From Pantoea eucrina (GTDB taxonomy: Bacteria > Pseudomonadota > Gammaproteobacteria > Enterobacterales > Enterobacteriaceae), in assembly GCF_001691555.1 (NCBI RefSeq), contig NZ_MAYN01000008.1, forward strand, positions 1,010,617-1,074,616: DNA of 64,000 bases, given 5' to 3'. A program made the position numbers and the translations under genes. Positions 29,189 to 40,497 of the stretch are shown one piece after another. The notes under the pieces were generated by a model. The model was not told the origin of the DNA, made no database searches, and saw only the letters and a program-made list of their open reading frames with translations. The first letter of the stretch is position 1; every line of letters starts with the position of its first letter.

Positions 29189-29264
29189 TTTTTGCTCCCG
29201 TTTGCTGACTGATAACTAAAATCATAGTCGCTGCTGACCGCTTCAGGTGCCCTAAAACCTCGGA

Positions 29265-30992
29265 TTATTCTCGCTCTTCGCTGACCCGTACGCCGATTTT
29301 CATGATTTTGTTATCCTCTTTTTCCGCCACGGTCCACGTCAGCTGCTTCCACTCCACCTGATCGCCGACCACCGGCGTGCTGCCGAGCAGGCTCATGACC
29401 AGCTGGCCCAGCGACTGCTGATCGTTTGTTTCATTATCCAGTTCCAGACCATAAATCTGCGCCACATCCCGCAGGCGCGCATCGGCGTCGAGAATAAAAT
29501 CGCCAAAAAAGCGCTGGTCAAGTGCGACAGGCGGCGTCTGGCTGAACATTTTGCCCAGCGCCGGTAAATCACGCTCCCGGCCTATCACGCACAGCACATC
29601 GCCCTCTTTCAACCGGGTAGCGCCGCTGGGATGCATCAATGTGTTGTCGCGGAAAAGCGCCGCAATGCGCGTTTCTCGCGGCATTTTGAGATCGCGCAGC
29701 GCGGCACCTACACACCATTTATCAGCATTCAGCTGGTAAATAAACTGCTCCCACGGGTTTTCCGGATGGATATCAAGTCCGATACGGCTGACAGGAGAAG
29801 CCAGCGGCGGCACGACCACTCTGGCACGTTTTGCTGCGTAACCCAGCGATGTTCCCTGCAGCATCAGTGAGACTAGCACCACAAAGAAAGCGATATTAAA
29901 ATAGAGTCTGGCGTTCTCCAGCCCTGCCATCATCGGAAACACGGCCAGAATAATTGGCACGGCGCCGCGCAGGCCAACCCAGCTGATAAAAATACGCTCA
30001 CGTCCGGTAAACCCTTTAAAAGGCAGCAGCCCGACCAGCACCGAAAGCGGGCGGGCGACCAGAATCAGCCAGAGCGAGAGGATCATGGCCGGCAGAGCGA
30101 TATGCCACAAATCGGAGGGCGTCACCAGCAGCCCCAGCACAATAAACATGCCGATTTGACTAAGCCATGCCATGCCATCAAACGTTTGCAGAATACCGTG
30201 GCGGTTGCGAATAGGGCTGTTGCCCAGTAAAAAGCCACACAAGTAGACCGCGAGGATCCCGCTGCCCTCCATCACCGTGGTCAGAGCGAACACAATAATG
30301 CCACCGCTAAGCGCCAGCAGCGGATAAAGCCCCTGCGCCAGACTGATGCGGTTAACCAGCTGCTGCAGCGCCCAGCCGCCGCCGAGGCCAAAGACAATGC
30401 CCAGACCAAACTGCTGCACCAGATGTACCACAAACATCCAGCTAAGGCCGCTCTGACCCTGCTGGATCATATCAATCAGCGTGATGGTCAGAAACACTGC
30501 CATCGGGTCGTTGCTGCCTGATTCAATCTCCAGCGTAGAACTGACGCGTTCATTAAGGCCTTTATCGCCCAGCAGGGAAAAAACCGCTGCGGCGTCCGTT
30601 GAGCCGATGATGGCGCCAATCAAAAATCCCTGCATCATATCGAGCTTAAAAAGCCAGGCTGCGATTAAACCGGTCAGGCCGGCAGTGATCATGACGCCTA
30701 TCGTTGCCAGCGACAGCGCCGGGCCGAGCGCAACTTTCAGCGAGCTGGCTTTAGTGCGCATACCGCCATCCAGCAGAATCACCGCCAGGGCAAGGTTGGA
30801 GACCAGGTAGGCCACCGGATAGTTATCAAAAGCGATGCCGCCAATGCCATCCACGCCGGTCAGCATACCGAGCGCAAGGAAGATCACCAGAATGGGAATG
30901 CCAAGACGTGAGGAAAACGAGCTCAGTAAAATGCTTGCAGCGACCAGCACGGAACCAATGATAAAAAGACTGTAAATCATGCTGGTATTCAA
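29265..30992 (-). CDS. cvrA: K+/H+ antiporter, CPA1 family with regulatory RCK_C domain
   Basis: Homologue of E. coli CvrA (NhaP2, YcgO; 578 residues, 575 here). The N-terminal two thirds is a 12-13 helix Na+(K+)/H+ exchanger domain, with the exchanger motif region [17 protein letters not shown] and the following [14 protein letters not shown] TrkA-C/RCK_C domain lies near 400-485 and a CorC/HlyC-like domain at the end. It probably exports K+ in exchange for protons and aids osmotic or ion balance. I chose TTG at 30990-30992 ([13 protein letters not shown]...): AGGAG precedes it by seven bases, and the length then fits the family. A longer reading adds a basic non-conserved 27-residue stretch. 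Confidence 0.95.
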   Translation of the reverse strand: MNTSMIYSLFIIGSVLVAASILLSSFSSRLGIPILVIFLALGMLTGVDGIGGIAFDNYPVAYLVSNLALAVILLDGGMRTKASSLKVALGPALSLATIGVMITAGLTGLIAAWLFKLDMMQGFLIGAIIGSTDAAAVFSLLGDKGLNERVSSTLEIESGSNDPMAVFLTITLIDMIQQGQSGLSWMFVVHLVQQFGLGIVFGLGGGWALQQLVNRISLAQGLYPLLALSGGIIVFALTTVMEGSGILAVYLCGFLLGNSPIRNRHGILQTFDGMAWLSQIGMFIVLGLLVTPSDLWHIALPAMILSLWLILVARPLSVLVGLLPFKGFTGRERIFISWVGLRGAVPIILAVFPMMAGLENARLYFNIAFFVVLVSLMLQGTSLGYAAKRARVVVPPLASPVSRIGLDIHPENPWEQFIYQLNADKWCVGAALRDLKMPRETRIAALFRDNTLMHPSGATRLKEGDVLCVIGRERDLPALGKMFSQTPPVALDQRFFGDFILDADARLRDVAQIYGLELDNETNDQQSLGQLVMSLLGSTPVVGDQVEWKQLTWTVAEKEDNKIMKIGVRVSEERE

Positions 30993-31187
30993 TAGTATTC
31001 TCCTGCAACCGGGCCAAAACCGACAGGCACGAACAATTCGTACCAATAAGTGCAAAAGATAATGCCTTATCAACGGCTTGTCAGCGCTTAATTTCCTGTT
31101 TTTTGTTTATACGAGCTATGATGACATTAAACTGGAAAATCCTGCAACCAGCGGGGCGTTTAGCGGTTAAAGAAGTCGTAATCAGAG

Positions 31188-31214
31188 ATAAAAAAGCCGG
31201 TCAGTGACCGGCTT
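31188..31214 (-). terminator. Rho-independent terminator of yeaH
   Basis: On the minus strand AAGCCGGTCA / TGACCGGCTT forms a near-perfect palindromic stem followed by TTTTTATC, directly after the yeaH stop. Confidence 0.88.
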
Positions 31215-31219
31215 GTGAT

Positions 31220-32506
<1,287 letters not shown>

Positions 32507-32523
32507 TCAACTGCAGTGTAAGC

Positions 32524-32549
32524 CAGGCCGGAAAGGGTTCTCCGGCCTG
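32524..32549. repeat. 8-bp inverted repeat in the yeaG-yeaH spacer
   Basis: CAGGCCGG and CCGGCCTG flank a 10-base loop between the two operon genes. With no T run it is more likely an mRNA processing or stability stem than a terminator. Confidence 0.45.
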
Positions 32550-32585
32550 ATTAACGGCGAGCCAGGCGCCGCGCTTACGGATCGA

Positions 32586-34520
32586 TTATGACGATTTACG
32601 CACGCGGAGATACCATTCGCAGAGCAGACGTACCTGCTTGCGGGTATAGCCTTTCTCCATCATACGGTCGACAAAATCATCATGTTTTTTCTGCTCATCG
32701 GTAGACGTTTTGGTGTTAAACGAGATAACCGGCAGCAGCTCCTCAGTATTGGAGAACATTTTTTTCTCAATGACCGTGCGCAGTTTCTCATAGCTGGTCC
32801 AGTTTGGATTGCGACCACTATTTTGCGCCCGGGCGCGAAGTACAAAGTTAACGATCTCATTACGGAAATCTTTTGGATTACTGATACCGGCCGGCTTTTC
32901 GATTTTTTCCAGCTCCGCATTAAGCGACTCACGGTCAAACAGTTGCCCGGTATCCGGATCGCGATACTCCTGATCCTGAATCCAGAAGTCAGCATAAGTG
33001 ACATAGCGGTCAAAAATATTCTGACCATATTCAGAATAGGACTCCAGATAGGCCGTCTGAATCTCTTTGCCGATGAACTCAGCATATTTCGGGATTAGAT
33101 ATCCTTTCAGATGCTCCAGATACTTTTCAGCCTGATCCTGCGGAAACTGCTCGCGTTCAATCTGCTGCTCCAGTACGTAAAAGAGATGAACCGGGTTAGC
33201 AGCAACTTCAGTGTGATCGAAGTTGAACACGCGCGACAGAATCTTGAAGGCAAAACGGGTTGAAAGGCCATTCATTCCTTCGTCAACGCCTGCGTAATCG
33301 TGATACTCCTGCCAGGATTTCGCCTTGGGATCGGTATCTTTCAGGCTTTCACCATCATAAACCCGCATTTTAGAGTAGATGCTGGAGTTTTCCGGCTCTT
33401 TCATTCGCGACAGGATAGTGAAGCGTGCCAGCGTTTCAAGTGTGCCAGGGGCGCAGGGCGCGGTGGTGAGATCGCTGTGGTTAAGCAGTTTCTCGTAAAT
33501 TTTAATCTCTTCTGATACGCGCAGGCAGTAAGGCACCTTGACGATATAAACACGGTCGAGGAAGGCTTCATTATTCTTGTTGTTACGGAAGGTAACCCAC
33601 TCCGATTCGTTGGAGTGCGCCAGAATAATGCCGTTGAAGGGCAGCGCAGAAATGCCTTCAGTGCCGTTGTAATTGCCTTCCTGCGTAGCGGTCAGCAGTG
33701 GATGCAGCACCTTGATCGGCGCTTTGAACATCTCCACAAATTCCATGATGCCCTGGTTTGCACGGCAGAGTGCGCCAGAATACCCATAGGCGTCAGGATC
33801 GTTTTGCGCATGATTTTCCAGCTTGCGAATATCGACTTTACCGACCAGCGCAGAGATATCCTGATTATTTTCATCACCAGGTTCAGTTTTAGCGATAGCC
33901 AGTTGCTCCAGAATAGATGGCCACACTTTTACCACTTTAAACCGGGTAATATCGCCGCCAAATTCATGCAGACGTTTTGCTGCCCACGGCGACATGATGG
34001 TGCCGAGGTAGCGCCGCGGTACGCCATACTCTTTCTCCAGAATATTGGCATCTTCCTGCGGGTTAAAGAGACAGAGCGGATGATCGTTAACCGGACTGCG
34101 TTCACCATCGGCGCTCAGTACATAGATAGGCACGCGCTGCATCAGCGCTTTTAAACGTTCGGCAAGAGAAGATTTACCGCCACCTACCGGGCCAAGTAAA
34201 TAGAGAATCTGCTTTTTCTCTTCCAGGCCCTGCGCCGCGTGTTTCAGGTAGGAGACGATCTGTTCAATCGCTTCCTCCATACCGTAAAACTCTTCAAACG
34301 CCGGATAACGGCCAATGACACGATTCGAGAAAATACGGGAAAGGCGTGGCTCCTGAGCGGTATCAACCATAACGGGCTCACCAATAGCCGTTAACAGTCG
34401 TTCTGCCGCATTGGCGTATGCACTGCGATCCTGCTTACAGATAGTAAGAAATTCCTGCAGTGTGAACTCTTCGTCCTTGGCAGCTTCATAACGCTGACGA
34501 TAGTGATCGAATATATTCAT
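32586..34520 (-). CDS. yeaG: PrkA-type serine protein kinase YeaG
   Basis: AAA+-like N-terminal domain plus C-terminal PrkA kinase domain; 644 residues, exactly the E. coli length. The P-loop is GPVGGGKSSLAERLK (about residues 110-125). The C-terminal half has the conserved YDGESLKDTDPKAKSWQEY region. E. coli YeaG shows kinase activity and affects survival under prolonged nitrogen starvation and metabolic shifts. It forms an operon with yeaH; a sigma-54-like element is present upstream. It starts with ATG at 34520. Confidence 0.97.
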   Translation of the reverse strand: MNIFDHYRQRYEAAKDEEFTLQEFLTICKQDRSAYANAAERLLTAIGEPVMVDTAQEPRLSRIFSNRVIGRYPAFEEFYGMEEAIEQIVSYLKHAAQGLEEKKQILYLLGPVGGGKSSLAERLKALMQRVPIYVLSADGERSPVNDHPLCLFNPQEDANILEKEYGVPRRYLGTIMSPWAAKRLHEFGGDITRFKVVKVWPSILEQLAIAKTEPGDENNQDISALVGKVDIRKLENHAQNDPDAYGYSGALCRANQGIMEFVEMFKAPIKVLHPLLTATQEGNYNGTEGISALPFNGIILAHSNESEWVTFRNNKNNEAFLDRVYIVKVPYCLRVSEEIKIYEKLLNHSDLTTAPCAPGTLETLARFTILSRMKEPENSSIYSKMRVYDGESLKDTDPKAKSWQEYHDYAGVDEGMNGLSTRFAFKILSRVFNFDHTEVAANPVHLFYVLEQQIEREQFPQDQAEKYLEHLKGYLIPKYAEFIGKEIQTAYLESYSEYGQNIFDRYVTYADFWIQDQEYRDPDTGQLFDRESLNAELEKIEKPAGISNPKDFRNEIVNFVLRARAQNSGRNPNWTSYEKLRTVIEKKMFSNTEELLPVISFNTKTSTDEQKKHDDFVDRMMEKGYTRKQVRLLCEWYLRVRKSS

Positions 34521-34568
34521 AGCGATGCCCGTCCTGTTAGAATTGTTGGGAACAATAAGCGTAACCTT

Positions 34569-34585
34569 ACAAACAGTGGTGCCAA
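34569..34585 (-). promoter_or_regulatory. candidate sigma-54 promoter of yeaGH
   Basis: On the minus strand TTGGCAC, five bases, then TTTGT lies about 50-65 bases before the yeaG start. The -24 GG element is good; the -12 element lacks the usual GC. E. coli yeaGH is known to be nitrogen/RpoN-linked, which supports the location. Prediction only. Confidence 0.35.
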
Positions 34586-35133
34586 CCTCTCATTTTTAAG
34601 GATATAAATCTCTCTGCTTCTCTATTGTTATGAGCGTGTATCGGATAAAGATCAAGTAGTAAGTGGCGCAGGATTAAACGATTAGCGCTCAAAAAACGCG
34701 CAAATTTCCGCAGATTGTTTTAACTCAAACTTGTTTTGCAAAATATTTGCCTGTGAGGACGGGACACGACCTGTAAAGATGCCAACATCTCTGTCCGGCA
34801 TACGGTGCGTAAATTTCTGCAAGATGTGAAGAGTGGCAGAATTAGTCAGCCAGGCGGATACGGCGTCAGGTTAAGCGGTGGCATACATTAAGCCGGCGTG
34901 ACAAAACAGTAAGCCTGAGGGTGACGCACGCGTGCCGGAATGCGGGATAGCCGCTCTCTGCCTGATGGCTTGCAACTGCATGTTTGAACGGATTATTTCT
35001 GCCAGTCATCCACTAAATTCTGACCGGGCAGCGGCGACAATGAGGCTGCGTTGTTTACCCGCATCAGTCTGCCTGGCCCGCTACTGCACCGCTGTGTCGC
35101 TTTCACTTCCTGATTAACCCGGTTAACAGCAGA
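34586..35133. other. long yeaG-mipA spacer, no gene confirmed
   Basis: Together with its flanks this is the second longest gene-poor gap in the window (34521-35200). I saw no RNA gene and no repeat above background. A 61-codon open frame at 34932-35117 starts with GTG and is Cys-rich, but has no Shine-Dalgarno sequence or recognisable motif. A small dyad TTAACC-C-GGTTAA lies near 35113-35126, just before the mipA promoter candidate. The space is large enough for enhancer-type activator sites serving a sigma-54 promoter, but none was identified. Confidence 0.4.
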
Positions 35134-35163
35134 TTGTCCCCGTTGCAAAATATTCGCTAGACT
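35134..35163 (+). promoter_or_regulatory. candidate sigma-70 promoter of mipA
   Basis: TTGTCC and TAGACT are separated by 18 bases and lie about 37 bases before the mipA start codon. Both hexamers deviate from consensus. Confidence 0.4.
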
Positions 35164-35200
35164 GCAAAAGCAATGAGTGACTTAACAGGCAAACTACATA

Positions 35201-35950
35201 GTGAACACATTTAAACTTTCTGCATTTATGCTGCTTTCTCCTGCGCTGGTGAGCGCATTTGCAGCCCACGCTGATCCGCTGTCGCTGGGCGCCTCTGTTA
35301 TCTATGCTCAATCACCTTATCGTGGCGGACAGGATCGTTATCTGCCCGTACCGGTGATTAACTATGAGGGTGAAAACTTCTGGTTTCGCAGTCTGCAGGG
35401 CGGCTATTACCTGTGGAAAGATCCGCAGAATCAGCTGTCACTGACGCTGCTCGGTTCGCCGCAGCAGTATGACCCGGATGATAACGATCTTGGCGACATG
35501 AAATCCCTGGACAAGCGTCGTATGACCCTGATGGCGGGCGGCACCTACCGCCATGTCGCGCAGTGGGGGATCCTCCGCACGGCGTTACTGGGTGATGTGC
35601 TGAATAACAGTAATGGCATCATCTGGGATCTCACCTATCTGTACCGCTTTGAATTCGGCGCATTCAGCCTGACACCCGGTATTGGCGCCCTGTGGAACAG
35701 TGCAAATCAAAACCGTTACTACTATGGCGTTTCTTCGCATGAGAGTGCCCGCAGCGGTATTGCACAATACCGGCCGGATGACAGCTGGTCGCCTTATGTG
35801 GAGCTGAATGCCAGCTACCAGCTTAGTCAGAACTGGAACGCCAGCTTTTCCGGGCGCTACACGCGTTTTGATGATGAAATCAAAGATAGCCCGATGGTGG
35901 ATAAAAATGGCCAGGTCACGCTCTGGACCGGCCTCAGTTACAGTTTCTGA
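35201..35950 (+). CDS. mipA: MltA-interacting protein, MipA/OmpV family outer-membrane protein
   Basis: Outer-membrane beta-barrel scaffold that in E. coli links the transglycosylase MltA with PBP1b; some members also sense or admit antibiotics. It has 249 residues (E. coli 248). A signal peptide with an AHA|D cleavage site ends at residue 24. The mature part alternates aromatic and polar residues and ends in LSYSF, with a terminal Phe as expected for a barrel. Family signatures are VPVINYEGENFWFRSLQGGYY and YYYGVSSHESARSGI. The start codon is GTG at 35201. A strong terminator follows the gene. Confidence 0.95.
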   Translation: MNTFKLSAFMLLSPALVSAFAAHADPLSLGASVIYAQSPYRGGQDRYLPVPVINYEGENFWFRSLQGGYYLWKDPQNQLSLTLLGSPQQYDPDDNDLGDMKSLDKRRMTLMAGGTYRHVAQWGILRTALLGDVLNNSNGIIWDLTYLYRFEFGAFSLTPGIGALWNSANQNRYYYGVSSHESARSGIAQYRPDDSWSPYVELNASYQLSQNWNASFSGRYTRFDDEIKDSPMVDKNGQVTLWTGLSYSF

Positions 35951-35960
35951 TGCACTTTCG

Positions 35961-35989
35961 CAACGCCTGATATCAGGCGTTGTTTTTTT
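35961..35989 (+). terminator. Rho-independent terminator of mipA
   Basis: CAACGCCTGA / TCAGGCGTTG makes a 10-bp perfect stem with TTTTTTT after it, 11 bases past the mipA stop. Confidence 0.9.
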
Positions 35990-36014
35990 ATAGCTCTACA
36001 GCGCAGGAGGGATG

Positions 36015-36860
36015 ATGAAAAAAGTCTGGATCAACGATGCTTCACTGCCCGCTATCGGGCAGGGCACCTGGTATATGGGGGAAAACCCCTCGCTGCGTGC
36101 TCAGGAGATCGCGGCGCTGCAGGCGGGGCTTGCGGCCGGTTTGCAGGTGATAGATACGGCAGAAATGTACGCCGACGGGGAAGCTGAGAGAGTGGTGGGT
36201 GAGGCGTTGCAGGGGCGGCGTGACAGCGCCTGGCTGGTGTCAAAAGCCTATCCGTGGAACGCCGGTGAAGCTGATATCACCGGGGCGTGTGAACGCAGTC
36301 TGCAGCGACTTAACACCGATTATCTCGATCTTTACCTGCTGCACTGGCGCGGTAATATTCCGCTGGAAGAGACTATTCGCGGTATGGAGAAGCTGGTGGC
36401 GCAGGGAAAAATACGCAGCTGGGGCGTCTCAAATTTTGACAGCGACGACATGGAAGAGCTGTGGGAAGAGCAGGGCGGCTTCTCCTGCGCGACTAACCAG
36501 GTGCTGTATCATCTCGCATCCCGCGGGATTGAGCATGAGCTGCTGCCGCTCTGCCAGCAGCGCGCGATGCCGGTGATGGCCTATTGTCCGCTGGCCCAGG
36601 CGGGGCGGCTGCGGCAGGCGCTGTTTGATAACGCCCAGCTGCTGGAACTCGCCCGGCATAAGCAGATTAGCGTGGCCCAGCTGCTGCTCAGCTGGGCGAT
36701 CCGGCATGACGGCGTCATGGCGATCCCTAAAGCGGGAAGCGTTGCACACGTCCAGGAAAACGCTGCGGCGCTGAACGTTACGCTCAGCGCCGACGATCTC
36801 GCGTTGCTCGATCAGCTGTTTCCTGCTCCGCAGCAGCGCGTACCGCTGGATGTGGTTTAA
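36015..36860 (+). CDS. yeaE: aldo/keto reductase YeaE
   Basis: NADPH-dependent aldo/keto reductase of the AKR family; E. coli YeaE (284 residues) reduces methylglyoxal. Here 281 residues. Catalytic tetrad residues are visible: Asp and Tyr in DTAEMYADG, Lys in LVSKAYPWN, His in LLHWRG. The coenzyme-binding end has MAIPKAGSVAHVQENA. Two ATGs stand in tandem at 36012 and 36015; AGGAGG ends one base before the first and four before the second, so I prefer 36015. Its stop codon overlaps the convergent yeaD stop by 4 bp. Confidence 0.95.
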   Translation: MKKVWINDASLPAIGQGTWYMGENPSLRAQEIAALQAGLAAGLQVIDTAEMYADGEAERVVGEALQGRRDSAWLVSKAYPWNAGEADITGACERSLQRLNTDYLDLYLLHWRGNIPLEETIRGMEKLVAQGKIRSWGVSNFDSDDMEELWEEQGGFSCATNQVLYHLASRGIEHELLPLCQQRAMPVMAYCPLAQAGRLRQALFDNAQLLELARHKQISVAQLLLSWAIRHDGVMAIPKAGSVAHVQENAAALNVTLSADDLALLDQLFPAPQQRVPLDVV

Positions 36861-37741
36861 GCGGGTTTAACGCCGCGCACGCGCAGGGTTGTCCCCAGGC
36901 GGGCAGGGGTTTCGCCTGCGCTTTTCAGTGGCTTATTTATGCGCGCCGTTTCCACACAGACCATGGTTTTATAACCGTCATTTGGCATGTCCGCCATGCT
37001 GCAGGAGAGTTCCGGACCCGGATTCCATGTGACAACGTCACTTTGATAGTGGTGATAAACCTCAATCTGCCGGCTGCCGCCGCTATCTTTGATTACGCTG
37101 CATTCGTCAGGCGCGGTATAAATGCGATCGATTCGCCCCGGATAGCGCTGAACGCCCTCGCTGTTTTCGCCCGGTGAGTTATCTGCTACTTTATCGATAA
37201 AGGTATGTCCCAGACCGCTTACGGCTGTGCCGGCAATGTCGGTCACGCTGAAATAAGCATGCAGTGCAGCTGTCGCTTCAAAATCTCCCCAGGCTTCGAG
37301 TTCGATCTCGCACTGCTCTGCCAGCCGGAAACGTGCCAGCAGCGTAAAATCATGAGGCCAGAGCTTTTTCGTCTGGCTGTTACTTTCCAGCGTAAATGTC
37401 AGCATAACGGCGTCTTCATTTTCATCGTGTGCCGTCAGCGTCCATGGCTGGGTGCGGGCAAACCCATGCGCCGGTTCGCCGGCAGGACCAAACCACGGCC
37501 AGCAAATCGGCACGCCGCCGCGAATCGCTTTACCTGTCCTGAATGCACTTTTATCACTCAGCCAGATAACAGGTTGCTGACCGCTGGGCTGCCAGGCGAG
37601 CAGATGTGCGCCCTGAAGCGCGATAGCCGCACGAACTTTTGGATGACTGATAACCACTACCGGCAGATCGTCCTGCTGACGCAAAGACAAATAAGGGGTT
37701 ATTTGCTCAGTCACAGGCAATGTAAAAAGCGTATTTGGCAT
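36857..37741 (-). CDS. yeaD: glucose-6-phosphate 1-epimerase-like protein
   Basis: Aldose 1-epimerase-fold enzyme that likely interconverts alpha and beta anomers of glucose 6-phosphate or related hexose 6-phosphates. It has 294 residues, as in E. coli YeaD. The catalytic His is expected in AALHAYFSVTDI and the catalytic Glu in MVCVETARI. The central RTQPW and GGVPICWPWFGP motifs are typical of the D-hexose-6-phosphate mutarotase group. It lies 72 bases downstream of gapA, with the gapA terminator between them. Confidence 0.95.
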   Translation of the reverse strand: MPNTLFTLPVTEQITPYLSLRQQDDLPVVVISHPKVRAAIALQGAHLLAWQPSGQQPVIWLSDKSAFRTGKAIRGGVPICWPWFGPAGEPAHGFARTQPWTLTAHDENEDAVMLTFTLESNSQTKKLWPHDFTLLARFRLAEQCEIELEAWGDFEATAALHAYFSVTDIAGTAVSGLGHTFIDKVADNSPGENSEGVQRYPGRIDRIYTAPDECSVIKDSGGSRQIEVYHHYQSDVVTWNPGPELSCSMADMPNDGYKTMVCVETARINKPLKSAGETPARLGTTLRVRGVKPA

Positions 37742-37766
37742 CGTTCAGCCTCTGTTTGTCTGGTCG

Positions 37767-37794
37767 AAAAAAAAGGGCGACCGAAGTCACCCTT
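37767..37794 (-). terminator. Rho-independent terminator of gapA
   Basis: On the minus strand GGGTGAC-TTCG-GTCGCCC (one G-U pair, UUCG tetraloop) is followed by eight T residues, about 20 bases past the gapA stop. The tetraloop and long T run suggest a strong terminator, fitting a highly expressed gene. Confidence 0.93.
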
Positions 37795-37813
37795 ATCTGT
37801 ATAGCCTGGTTAC

Positions 37814-39150
<1,337 letters not shown>

Positions 39151-39561
39151 ATGGCAAAAGATACCGCATCTGAAGCAAAAATCGGCCAGCTGTCTGAAAT
39201 GCAGCGTTACGTCACGCAGCATCGGGGTACGGAGCCACCCTTTACCGGCGCGCTGTTACACAACAAACAGGATGGCATTTATCACTGTCTGGTCTGTCAG
39301 GCGCCGCTGTTTCTGTCAGAGAGCAAATATGATTCGGGCTGTGGCTGGCCAAGTTTCTACCAGCCGGTCAACGATGAGGCGATACGTTACCTGGAAGATG
39401 ACTCGCACGGCATGCATCGGGTTGAGATCCGCTGCGGCAGCTGTGACGCGCATCTGGGTCATGTGTTTCCGGATGGGCCGCAGCCCAGCGGTGAGCGTTA
39501 CTGCGTTAATTCCGCTTCGCTGAGCTTTACTGACGAGCAGGGCAAACAGCAGGAGGGATAG
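39151..39561 (+). CDS. msrB: peptide-methionine (R)-S-oxide reductase
   Basis: Repairs oxidised methionine (R-sulfoxide) in proteins. It has 136 residues (E. coli 137). Two zinc-binding CxxC motifs (CLVC and CGSC) are present. The catalytic Cys lies in [11 protein letters not shown]; conserved SGCGWPSFY and [10 protein letters not shown] surround the active site. yeaC follows with a single base between the TAG and the next ATG, so the two genes are translationally linked. Confidence 0.98.
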   Translation: MAKDTASEAKIGQLSEMQRYVTQHRGTEPPFTGALLHNKQDGIYHCLVCQAPLFLSESKYDSGCGWPSFYQPVNDEAIRYLEDDSHGMHRVEIRCGSCDAHLGHVFPDGPQPSGERYCVNSASLSFTDEQGKQQEG

Positions 39562-39562
39562 G

Positions 39563-39844
39563 ATGAATCAGGAACTGAATGCGATGCTGGATGCGATGAC
39601 GCCTGAGATTTATGAACGACTGGCAACCGCAGTTGAGACGGGTAAATGGCCTGATGGCGTTGCGTTAACGCAGGAGCAACGCGAGCACTGTTTACAGCTG
39701 GTCATGCTGTGGCAGGCGCGTCATAACGAGTCGCCGCAGCATATGAGCATTGCCAAAGGTGGCGATATCGTGACGAAGTCTAAAAAGCAATTGAAAGAAG
39801 AGTTCGGCATTGAGCCGGATGTCACGCGCATCAATCTGCACTAA
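39563..39844 (+). CDS. yeaC: DUF1315 family protein YeaC
   Basis: A 93-residue protein of the DUF1315 family (E. coli YeaC, 90). It is largely helical; conserved parts are MTPEIYERLATAVETGKWPDG and QLVMLWQARHN. Function is unknown. It is the second gene of an msrB-yeaC unit and is followed by a bidirectional terminator. Confidence 0.95.
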   Translation: MNQELNAMLDAMTPEIYERLATAVETGKWPDGVALTQEQREHCLQLVMLWQARHNESPQHMSIAKGGDIVTKSKKQLKEEFGIEPDVTRINLH

Positions 39845-39845
39845 G

Positions 39846-39874
39846 AAAACAGGCTGGTATTCCAGCCTGTTTTT
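39846..39874. terminator. bidirectional Rho-independent terminator between yeaC and pncA
   Basis: AAAACAGGCTGG and CCAGCCTGTTTT form a 12-bp stem with a 4-base loop. A-rich and T-rich flanks allow termination in both directions. Confidence 0.9.
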
Positions 39875-40482
39875 CAGATTATTTCCGCACCCTGCGCCTG
39901 CATTTGCGTTAGCGCTATCTCACTGTCTTCCGGACTGAGATTCACGCCACGGCAGCCCTCTTTAACGACCTGAACGTGATAACCGAGCTCCAGCGCATCC
40001 AGCACGCTATATTTCACGCAGTAGTCGGTTGCAATTCCCAGCATAACCAGATGCGTGATGTCGCGTTCGCGCAGCCAGTTATCCAGCTCAGTTTTGCGCC
40101 GGTGTCCGTTATCAAAAAAGGCGCTGTAGCTATCCACGTCGACATCGCCGCCTTTATGAAATACGGCGTCAATCAGTGAGCGATCAAGATCGGGATGGAA
40201 ATCGGCACCCGGACTGTTTTCAATACCGTGGTCCGGCCACCAGATCTGCGCCAGCCCGTTGAGCTCACCCAGCGTATAGACAGGCTCGCCGGATACTGAG
40301 GCAAAGCTGCCGTGATTGGCCGGATGCCAGTCCTGCAGGGCCACGACACATTCGCCGCGCTGGCGAAACTCACGTGCATAGCGGTTTGCCACCGCTACGG
40401 TCTCATCACCTTCGCGCACGGCCATTGGCCCGCCGGGGCAAAAGTCATTCTGGATATCGATAATTATCAATGCCCGCTTCAT
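39874..40482 (-). CDS. pncA: nicotinamidase
   Basis: Hydrolyses nicotinamide to nicotinate in NAD salvage, and activates pyrazinamide in other bacteria. It has 202 residues (E. coli longer annotation 213). The active-site Asp is in IIDIQNDFCPGG, the catalytic Lys in FHKGGDVDVDSYS, and the nucleophilic Cys in LGIATDYCVKYSVLDA. Metal-binding His residues are in LQDWHPANHGSF. It lies 15 bases downstream of ansA on the same strand, so co-transcription is likely. Confidence 0.97.
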   Translation of the reverse strand: MKRALIIIDIQNDFCPGGPMAVREGDETVAVANRYAREFRQRGECVVALQDWHPANHGSFASVSGEPVYTLGELNGLAQIWWPDHGIENSPGADFHPDLDRSLIDAVFHKGGDVDVDSYSAFFDNGHRRKTELDNWLRERDITHLVMLGIATDYCVKYSVLDALELGYHVQVVKEGCRGVNLSPEDSEIALTQMQAQGAEII

Positions 40483-40497
40483 ATCATTTTGCTCCGT

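Noticed and set aside
34932..35117. 61-codon Cys-rich frame upstream of mipA
   Set aside because: GTG start without a ribosome-binding site, low-complexity composition, no recognised motif; chance frame in GC-moderate DNA.
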